Assembly: GCA_964452105.1 (NCBI GenBank)
Contig: CAYVLI010000214.1
Span: 1-5,268 of the forward strand
Origin: CAYVLI01 sp964452105 [NCBI: uncultured Nitrospinota bacterium]
Lineage (GTDB): Bacteria > JAUXIQ01
Direction: 5' to 3'
Length of the DNA stretch: 5,268 nucleotides
A model generated the notes under the pieces. That model was not told the DNA's origin, did no database searches, and saw nothing but the letters and a program-made list of their open reading frames with translations. Below are positions 1 to 5,268 of the stretch, piece by piece. A program made the position numbers and the translations under genes. Every line of letters begins with the position of its first letter. The stretch's first letter is position 1.

Positions 1-3000
1 GTCTACCGGGGCAGGTTTATAGTGGTTGATAAATTGCACGGGGATGAGAGCACAACCTTCGAACTGGATAACGTTAACCTGTTGATCAAGAACCTCTTAT
101 GGCTGGATGCGCCCTCGGTACGCCTGACAGGCCGGCTATCGCGCCCGGGCGCTGGTGGAGAAGGCGCCGCTGTAAATATCAGAGTAAAATTCCTTAAACA
201 TCCCCTGGAAGTCCCTCTAAGGGAAGTATCTATATCGGCCTCCGTGAAGCTGGATAATTTCCCCCTCAATGAATTTTTTCCGCATCTGGGGAGAAAGCAG
301 GGCCTGGAGAATTTTAACGCCTTACTGGATGCGGATGCGGCTCTGATAGGCAGTCAGGCCGAAGGTTTCAGGGTGGAGGGTTCAGTGAACTTCAGGTCGC
401 TGAGCATGCAGGTACCGGCGTGGGACGACAGGCCGTTTTCTCCCCACGAAGCTTCTGTGCTGTTCAAAACCTATCTTGGAGAGGATGTCGTAAGGTTCGA
501 TAATCTGACAGTGAATCTGGACGGTATTGAACTAACCGGGAGCCTGTTGCTGGATAGAAATCCTTCGCCAGACAGGAAGGTGTATGCCAGATTCGATTCC
601 AGCCCTTTCGACCTGAACGCCGCAAGAAGGTACCTCCCTTCCAGGAAGCTTCCTTCAAGGTTGTCACAGATTTTGGAGAACGTGACCGAAGCGAATGTCC
701 AGCTAAAAGACATTGAAGTGATAGGCACGCTCGAACAGCTCAAGAAATGGAGCAAGGGGGGAAGCGGCGCCGATGTGCAAGGAGCGATAGCCCTTACAGA
801 TGTTAGCATGAATGTGAGTGATGACAAGTTACCCCTGAGAGGGATGGATGCTGAATTTGTGCTGGATGGGAATAACCTGACGTTTGAAATCTCCAAGGGA
901 CGGTTCATGAACTCCAGCATCAAAAATGTTTCGGGCAGGGTAGCCGACATCTTCGATGAACCGGCGCTGACAGCTAACATTTTCGCTCATGTGGACTTCG
1001 CCGATGCTTACAAGATTATATCTTTGAGGAAGGATTCTCTGGTTCCCGGTTTCCTGGGCCGGATAGAGGGGCTTGATGGGAGTGGGGATCTTATTCTTAA
1101 TCTGGCTCGCAAGTTGTCCGGTAAATCGACTTCACTGGTGGGTGAAATCTATTTATCAAAAGTTTTCATAAATCATGAGGATTTTCCTTTACCTTTTGAG
1201 GATGTGGAGGGAAAGGTCAACTTCAGTGGCGATTCGTTCGACTTCACAGGACTCAGGGGGCGTATAAGTAATTCGCCCTTCGAGATAACGCTGGCCGCTT
1301 TCAATTTCAGGGATGAGCTTCCTGCGTTATCTTTGCGAGGAAGCTTTTTGCTGGGCCATGATGATTTGAGCCGTCTTCTCCCTTCGAAATTAGTCGATAA
1401 ACTGGCATTTAATGGTTCGAGCAGGATGGTGTTCGACCTCGAAGGAACTACCCGGGGCATGGACATAGAGTCGAATTTCGATCTCAAGGGGTTTTCCTAT
1501 CGCTATAATAATTTTTCAAAACCTGCCTCCGCGGAAGGGAAACTCCTGTTCAAGGGCCGCCTGGTTCCTTCTCAAATGTTGAGCATAAAAAACCTCACTT
1601 TGGTGCAAGATGGCATCGAGGCTTCACTTAAGGGTAACATCTCCAATTTTTCGGACCCGCTAATAGACCTTCAGTTGCGAAGCGAAAACTTTGATGTCGG
1701 ATATCTGTCTCAATTCATCACGCGTCTCCTCCCATATAACCCCAGGGGGGGGCACGGCTCCCTGAAGTTTAATTTCACGGGGAAGCCGTCGAAAATCGAG
1801 ACCAGAGGAGAAGTCTGGCTGGAGGGCGTAACTGCGGATTATCCATCCCTGATCGAACCTTTTTCCTTTGCTGAGGGGAAAGTAGCGTACAAGGGCGGCG
1901 TTTTCAGATGGGAAGCGAATGGGGTTACCATGGGCAGGTCTCGATTCAATACCAGCGGTGTGTACGATTCCAAGGCTCAAAACAAGCTATCCATGGACTT
2001 TGACTTCAGCACATTATACTCCGACGACATTGCAAGCAGGGAAAGCATGACCGATGGAGTCGATTCCCGGGTAAATGGACACCCTTCCAAGTCCAGCGGA
2101 CTTTCGAACGATTCCTCTTCTGCCGCTGAAGTTGAGAATAAAGGAAAAAGAAATGGAAAGTCCCGTTTTCCTTTCTCTGCAACCATAAAGGCGGACCGCT
2201 TTTTTGTTAATAAGGTAAAATTGCTCGACGTCAATACGCGCCTTCAGTCAGAAAACGGTATATGGAGATTCGAAGACCTCACGTTCAATATTGCCGATGG
2301 GAGATTCAAGGGAGCACTGGCATTAGATCGACTATCGCCCAGCGGCTCCCAGTTCGAGATGAATACAGATGTTATCGGCCTTAACCTGGAAAAACTGATT
2401 AAACAGATTAATCCTGAGACGGATATCATCACGGGAACCCTCAGTTTTAAGGGAGACATAAGGGGGAATGAGTTTGACCTTGAGGGTATTCGAAAGTCCA
2501 TCAGCGGTAAACTGAAAATGAATTTAAGCGATGGTTCCATCAGGAGGTTCAAGACTTTATCCGTCGTATCCAGCTTTATCAACTTTCCTCAATTATTTTT
2601 CAGGAATGGTATAGATAAGTTGGGCAGCGGGCTGCCTTTCCGTTTTGTCAAGGCAGACCTGTCTTTCAGCAAAGGCGTCATGTATACGGACAACCTGGTG
2701 CTTGACGGGCCGCTGGTCAATTTAAGCACAGTGGGGAGTGTGGATTTCGCAGGAAAAAAATATGATCTGACTGTGGGGCTTAAGCCCCTGGGAGACCTCG
2801 GTGAGATAGTCGGCAAGGTCCCTCTGTTGGGCAAGCTGATAGCTGGCGGCGAAAACAGCCTTACTACAACATTTTTCAAAGTAGATGGAGAATTTGGGAA
2901 ACCCAAGAAAAAGCCCGTCAGCGACGAGGGTCATCCCGATGTTTCTTACCCGGGAGTGGAAGAGGATACTTCATTTAAATCTACCACAAAAGATGAAACT

Positions 3001-3006
3001 CTTTGA
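1..3006 (+). CDS. AsmA-like / YhdP-type envelope protein, 5'-partial
   Basis: The frame is open from base 1, giving 1001 codons before the TGA at 3004-3006. A GTG at 22 could be read as a start, but it has only a weak AGG upstream, and the preceding codons (VYRGRFI) read on smoothly as AsmA-like strand. I therefore treat the gene as truncated at its 5' end; the expected N-terminal membrane helix lies outside the window. The protein is a long series of amphipathic beta strands with a recurring unit: 'DG-x-hydrophobic-x-G', then 'P-x-hydrophobic-x-hydrophobic', then a short helix ending in LP or NP. Examples lie at 520-639, 1273-1383, 1609-1734 and 2296-2415. The last ~200 residues (about 2290-2905) match the AsmA_2 C-terminal pattern: SGKLKMNLSDG, then LPFRFVKADLSFSKG, NLVLDGPLVNLSTVGSVDF, GKVPLLGKLIAGG and VDGEFGKPK. 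Known relatives are inner-membrane-anchored periplasmic proteins implicated in phospholipid transport and outer-membrane homeostasis; that role is inferred here. A polar linker (2032-2166) and a polar tail (about 2900-3003) look disordered. Family call is strong, but the exact subfamily (YhdP, AsmA or TamB-like) is not settled. Confidence 0.85.
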   Translation, partial: VYRGRFIVVDKLHGDESTTFELDNVNLLIKNLLWLDAPSVRLTGRLSRPGAGGEGAAVNIRVKFLKHPLEVPLREVSISASVKLDNFPLNEFFPHLGRKQGLENFNALLDADAALIGSQAEGFRVEGSVNFRSLSMQVPAWDDRPFSPHEASVLFKTYLGEDVVRFDNLTVNLDGIELTGSLLLDRNPSPDRKVYARFDSSPFDLNAARRYLPSRKLPSRLSQILENVTEANVQLKDIEVIGTLEQLKKWSKGGSGADVQGAIALTDVSMNVSDDKLPLRGMDAEFVLDGNNLTFEISKGRFMNSSIKNVSGRVADIFDEPALTANIFAHVDFADAYKIISLRKDSLVPGFLGRIEGLDGSGDLILNLARKLSGKSTSLVGEIYLSKVFINHEDFPLPFEDVEGKVNFSGDSFDFTGLRGRISNSPFEITLAAFNFRDELPALSLRGSFLLGHDDLSRLLPSKLVDKLAFNGSSRMVFDLEGTTRGMDIESNFDLKGFSYRYNNFSKPASAEGKLLFKGRLVPSQMLSIKNLTLVQDGIEASLKGNISNFSDPLIDLQLRSENFDVGYLSQFITRLLPYNPRGGHGSLKFNFTGKPSKIETRGEVWLEGVTADYPSLIEPFSFAEGKVAYKGGVFRWEANGVTMGRSRFNTSGVYDSKAQNKLSMDFDFSTLYSDDIASRESMTDGVDSRVNGHPSKSSGLSNDSSSAAEVENKGKRNGKSRFPFSATIKADRFFVNKVKLLDVNTRLQSENGIWRFEDLTFNIADGRFKGALALDRLSPSGSQFEMNTDVIGLNLEKLIKQINPETDIITGTLSFKGDIRGNEFDLEGIRKSISGKLKMNLSDGSIRRFKTLSVVSSFINFPQLFFRNGIDKLGSGLPFRFVKADLSFSKGVMYTDNLVLDGPLVNLSTVGSVDFAGKKYDLTVGLKPLGDLGEIVGKVPLLGKLIAGGENSLTTTFFKVDGEFGKPKKKPVSDEGHPDVSYPGVEEDTSFKSTTKDETL

Positions 3007-3046
3007 CGTTTGGGCTCTTGCAGATTAGGCCATACCCGTTCATCTA
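3007..3046. other. Short intergenic gap between convergent genes
   Basis: These 40 bases separate the stop codon of the AsmA-like gene (+) from the stop codon of the SAM hydrolase gene (-). I looked for a GC-rich hairpin followed by a T run on either strand and found none. The only pairing is a few bases long (GGG with CCC), too weak to call. How transcription ends here is not visible from sequence. Confidence 0.8.
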
Positions 3047-3862
3047 TCAGTCGATGGTTACCCACACCGGCTCACCGACTGTTATACCGAGCTCAGCTCC
3101 GGCATTTCCCCTCGGCACGTATATCTCGAGATAGCCCCAGCTATTAATCAGGGCCGAAGGCCCCTCTCCTTGTGAGTAATGGGCGGTCAGGCTTCCGATC
3201 CTTTCTTTTTTCACGGAAACCTGCAGGCTGGATTTCGCGGAAGGCTTGTCTAACTTCTGTAGCAATTCCATGGTTATGTTTGTGGTGAGGTTGCCAAAGT
3301 GATCACTAAAAAGCACTTCCCCGGTTATCATATAGTTCCCGGACAGGGTCGCCTGGGGTATGTGCAGTTCCGAGATGTTTTCCTGGGGAGGGCCGAAGTC
3401 GGTGCAGTCGGCGCCCAGGGAGAGCCATGCAGCTACGGGGGCGAAGACGTCCCTGCCGTGGAAGGTCTTGCTGGTGGTTTTCAAAAAATATTTGCTGTTT
3501 TTTAGTAGTATTATCTTTTCTGCAGGGGTCTCCTCCAGAAGAGTCCAGAATATTCCATTATCCGGCCCAACCAGATAGCGTCCTCTCGCCTCCACCAAAA
3601 TCTTTTTCCTGTCGCTGCCGACGGTGGGGTCCACTACCGCCAGGAAAATCGTTCCTTCCGGGAAGTAGGCGTAGGAAGACTTGATGGTTACGGCGGCCTG
3701 CAGGATGTTATATGGGGAGATGTCATGAGTGAGGTCCACCATCCTGGCTTCCGGATTGATGGATATTATGACTCCTTTCATCGCACCCACGAAGGGGTCG
3801 CCCAGGCCGAAATCAGTAATTAAAACTATGGGTCTGTTTTCGCCTTTTACCGCGCCGGTCAT
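3047..3862 (-). CDS. SAM hydroxide adenosyltransferase (SAM hydrolase, DUF62)
   Basis: A 271-residue protein of the usual length for the SAM hydroxide adenosyltransferase family, predicted to be cytoplasmic. Known members hydrolyse S-adenosylmethionine to adenosine and L-methionine, using water activated by an Asp-Arg-His set. The N-terminal domain (about residues 11-158) opens with ITDFGLGDPFVGAMKG and continues with NPEARMVDLTHDI. It then has VVDPTVGSDRKK, which places Asp78 and Arg85 seven residues apart as in the archaeal prototype, followed by VGPDNGIF and FHGRDVFAP with His135. The C-terminal beta domain (about 172-270) carries the FGNLTTNI motif and ends in a typical GITVGEPVWV strand. 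The D/R/H set argues against the related fluorinases and chlorinases, which lack the Arg-His pair. The loop usually written DPGVG is DPTVG here. The ATG overlaps the mtaB stop by four bases; a GGGAG lies 10 bases upstream and a GGGG run abuts the ATG. Expression is likely coupled to mtaB. The physiological role of the family is poorly defined. Confidence 0.93.
   Translation of the reverse strand: MTGAVKGENRPIVLITDFGLGDPFVGAMKGVIISINPEARMVDLTHDISPYNILQAAVTIKSSYAYFPEGTIFLAVVDPTVGSDRKKILVEARGRYLVGPDNGIFWTLLEETPAEKIILLKNSKYFLKTTSKTFHGRDVFAPVAAWLSLGADCTDFGPPQENISELHIPQATLSGNYMITGEVLFSDHFGNLTTNITMELLQKLDKPSAKSSLQVSVKKERIGSLTAHYSQGEGPSALINSWGYLEIYVPRGNAGAELGITVGEPVWVTID
3859..3862 (-). promoter_or_regulatory. 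ATGA stop/start overlap coupling two genes
   Basis: On the minus strand the ATG of the SAM hydrolase gene and the TGA of mtaB share the bases ATGA. This is the classic geometry for translational coupling, in which ribosomes finishing mtaB restart on the next gene. The overlap is read directly; the coupling is inferred. Confidence 0.85.
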
Positions 3863-5265
3863 CCCCTTATTTCTCCCAGCATGCCACCATTAAGCAGCCC
3901 TGCCAGCCTGACCCGGACGAACCGATTGGTCAGCTTATCGTCCCCATCCATGAGGACCTGAATGTAGTTATCCGTCAGGCCTTTAAGGAGGCCCGTCTCC
4001 TTGTCTCTGGTGCTCTCAACCAGGACCTCGACTTCCTTGTCCCTATGTTTTTCCCTGAAGAGGGCGGACTTTCTTTTTCCCAAGTTCCTCAGCTCTTCGC
4101 TCCTTTTCTTTCTGATCTCACCGTTGACCTGATGGCTGAATGACGCCGCAGGGGTACCTTTCCTGGGAGAAAAATTGAAGACGTGGAGATATGAGAGAGG
4201 GAGTTTCTCTATGAGCCGTTTGGTATTAAGGAAGCGCTCTTCCGTCTCGCCCGGGAACCCCACCATTACGTCTGCCCCTATTCCGATGTTCGGCATGGAG
4301 CGAAGCAGTTTCCATAGCAGGCTTTCGTAAAACCGCGGGTCGTAGTTGCGTTTCATTCGCCGCAGTATCCATTCGTCGCCACTCTGCATGGGCATATGGA
4401 GGTGATGGCATAATTTGGGCAGGCTGGCGATGGTTTCGATGAGTTCATCGGTTATCTCTGCCGGTTCGATGGAGCTGAGTCGTATCTTCTCTATGCCGTC
4501 TATTTTATGCAGCATTCTGATTAGTCGGGCCAGATTGTTTTCTTTTCCCAGGTCGGTCCCGTAGGTTCCCAGGTGTATCCCCGTCAAAACCAGTTCCCGG
4601 TAGCCGGCTCCGGCAAGCCTCTCGGCCTGCTGGTAAACTCTCTCGGGGGATTCGCTCCTGTTAGGGCCTCTGGCCGTGGATACCAGGCAGTAAGCGCAGC
4701 TGAAGTCGCATCCGTCCTGTACCTTGATGAAAGCTCTGGTATAGCCGGGGAACTCATCTATGAAGGTGGATTGAAATTCCGGAAACGAGCCTATATCTCC
4801 GACTGAGACTCTCTGGAGGCTGCCATTGGCCGCTTTCGTAATGTATTCCATTATCCTCAGTTTCTCGGTGTTTCCCAAAACGAGATCGACGCCCCTTATG
4901 GATGCAACGGATTCGGGGTCAACCTGGCTGTAGCAGCCTGTGGCTATCACGCAGGCTTTTTCGTTTTTTTTGACGGCGCGTCTGATTGCCTGGCGCGAGC
5001 GGTAATCGCTTTTACCTGTGACGGTGCAGGTGTTTATCACGTAAATGTCCGCTTCATCTTCGAAGGGAACGATGCGAAATTTTTCCCCTTTGAATTGCTC
5101 CTGCATGGCTGCGGTTTCGAACTGGTTCAGCTTGCAGCCCAGGGTCGTGAATGCCACGCGCAGGGGTTCTCCTCCGGCGCGGGCCTGTTCATGGGAAATA
5201 GTTGAGTTTTTTGTGGATGTTCTGTTCATGTCTCTGTGCAGGTTAGAAGTTAAGTGCGGCTCCAT
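3859..5265 (-). CDS. mtaB: tRNA t6A37 methylthiotransferase MtaB (radical SAM), start uncertain
   Basis: A methylthiotransferase of the MiaB/MtaB group, 468 residues from the ATG at 5265. MtaB converts t6A at position 37 of tRNAs reading ANN codons into ms2t6A, using two [4Fe-4S] clusters and two SAM per reaction. The N-terminal MTTase domain (about residues 36-140) supplies Cys44 (TTLGCKLNQFE), Cys80 (INTCTVTGKSD) and Cys111 (ATGCYSQ). The radical-SAM domain (about 172-400) carries CDFSCAYC (Cys186, Cys190, Cys193), then LTGIHLGTYG, RLSSIEP, HLHMPMQSGDEWILRRM, DVMVGFPGET and YLHVFNFSPRKGTPA. A TRAM RNA-binding domain fills about 402-466. TLGCKLN plus LTGIHLG points to MtaB rather than MiaB or RimO. 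The first ~36 residues are polar and outside the conserved core. A GTG at 5157-5155 with GGAGGAG 11 bases upstream is a credible alternative start, and an ATG at 5229-5227 is a third option. The frame is also open to the window edge. It is the first visible gene of a two-gene operon with the SAM hydrolase gene. Confidence 0.92.
   Translation of the reverse strand: MEPHLTSNLHRDMNRTSTKNSTISHEQARAGGEPLRVAFTTLGCKLNQFETAAMQEQFKGEKFRIVPFEDEADIYVINTCTVTGKSDYRSRQAIRRAVKKNEKACVIATGCYSQVDPESVASIRGVDLVLGNTEKLRIMEYITKAANGSLQRVSVGDIGSFPEFQSTFIDEFPGYTRAFIKVQDGCDFSCAYCLVSTARGPNRSESPERVYQQAERLAGAGYRELVLTGIHLGTYGTDLGKENNLARLIRMLHKIDGIEKIRLSSIEPAEITDELIETIASLPKLCHHLHMPMQSGDEWILRRMKRNYDPRFYESLLWKLLRSMPNIGIGADVMVGFPGETEERFLNTKRLIEKLPLSYLHVFNFSPRKGTPAASFSHQVNGEIRKKRSEELRNLGKRKSALFREKHRDKEVEVLVESTRDKETGLLKGLTDNYIQVLMDGDDKLTNRFVRVRLAGLLNGGMLGEIRG
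3863..3877 (-). promoter_or_regulatory. Ribosome binding region of the SAM hydrolase gene
   Basis: Inside the last codons of mtaB the minus strand reads GGGAGAAATAAGGGG directly before the ATG. GGGAG sits 10 bases from the start, slightly far but usable. The GGGG run touches the ATG and is too close to act as a normal Shine-Dalgarno. The site supports the ATG at 3862 as the start. Confidence 0.55.
5169..5175 (-). promoter_or_regulatory. Possible internal ribosome binding site deciding the mtaB start
   Basis: The minus strand reads GGAGGAG, followed by 11 bases and a GTG at 5157-5155 in the mtaB frame. Starting there would give a 432-residue protein beginning MAFTTLGCKLN, close to where characterised family members begin. 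The spacing is a little long, and the motif also encodes Gly-Gly in the longer reading, so it may be coincidence. Confidence 0.4.
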
Positions 5266-5268
5266 TTT

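Noticed and set aside
22-24. GTG at 22 as the true start of the AsmA-like protein
   Set aside because: The frame is open to the window edge, the preceding residues continue the beta-strand pattern, and a start here would leave a protein of this family without its N-terminal membrane segment.
471-980. 169-codon open frame on the minus strand
   Set aside because: It lies wholly inside the well-supported AsmA-like gene. Its translation is Ser/Leu-rich with no recognisable motif, as expected for the antisense of a beta-strand protein gene.
3092-3110. Imperfect inverted repeat around CCGAGCTCAGCTCCGG, considered as a terminator for the plus-strand gene
   Set aside because: It pairs only with a bulge and an impossibly small loop, lacks a T run and lies in coding sequence.
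3151-3163. GGGCCGAAGGCCC, a 5-base stem with a 3-base loop, considered as a terminator
   Set aside because: It sits about 100 bases inside the SAM hydrolase coding region, has no T run after it on either strand, and the stem is short. Chance is the simpler reading.
3299-3684. Three overlapping plus-strand open frames opposite the SAM hydrolase gene
   Set aside because: All are antisense to a gene with intact family motifs. They are short, of low complexity and overlap each other in different frames.
3047-3862. Fluorinase or chlorinase identity for the DUF62 protein
   Set aside because: The Asp78/Arg85/His135 set of the hydroxide adenosyltransferases is present, and the length is shorter than expected for a halogenase with the extra loop insertion.
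4573-4806. 77-codon open frame on the plus strand
   Set aside because: It is antisense to the radical-SAM and MTTase portion of mtaB, shows no domain and has no convincing ribosome binding site.

Overview
The window carries three protein-coding genes, almost wall to wall, in a convergent layout. The organism looks like a Gram-negative (diderm) bacterium: the first gene belongs to the AsmA/YhdP envelope family, which works between an inner and an outer membrane. Base composition is near 50% GC by eye and uniform, with no sign of recent transfer. The protein style would suit a Desulfobacterota ('deltaproteobacterial') or similar lineage, but that placement is an inference from flavour and not a demonstrated assignment.

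Layout. Positions 1-3006 (+) hold a long AsmA-like protein whose N-terminus lies upstream of the window. After a 40-base gap come two genes on the minus strand, read from right to left. The first is mtaB (3859 to about 5265), a radical-SAM tRNA methylthiotransferase. The second is a SAM hydroxide adenosyltransferase (SAM hydrolase, DUF62; 3047-3862). The mtaB stop and the SAM hydrolase start share an ATGA, so these two form a tightly coupled operon. Its promoter must lie at or beyond the right edge. No clear intrinsic terminator separates the convergent transcription units.

How the genes relate. MtaB spends two SAM molecules per methylthio group added to t6A37 of tRNA. Its partner splits SAM into adenosine and methionine. 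Both therefore draw on the same cofactor, and whether the coupling has a physiological purpose is the most interesting open question here. The AsmA-like protein is functionally separate: a repetitive beta-rich periplasmic protein of the kind linked to lipid transport or outer-membrane homeostasis.

I saw no RNA genes, CRISPR arrays, mobile elements or long direct repeats. Nothing here looks like a new defence or mobile system. The second-look points are the operon pairing, a polar insertion in the AsmA-like protein, a variant active-site loop in the SAM hydrolase, and the uncertain mtaB start.
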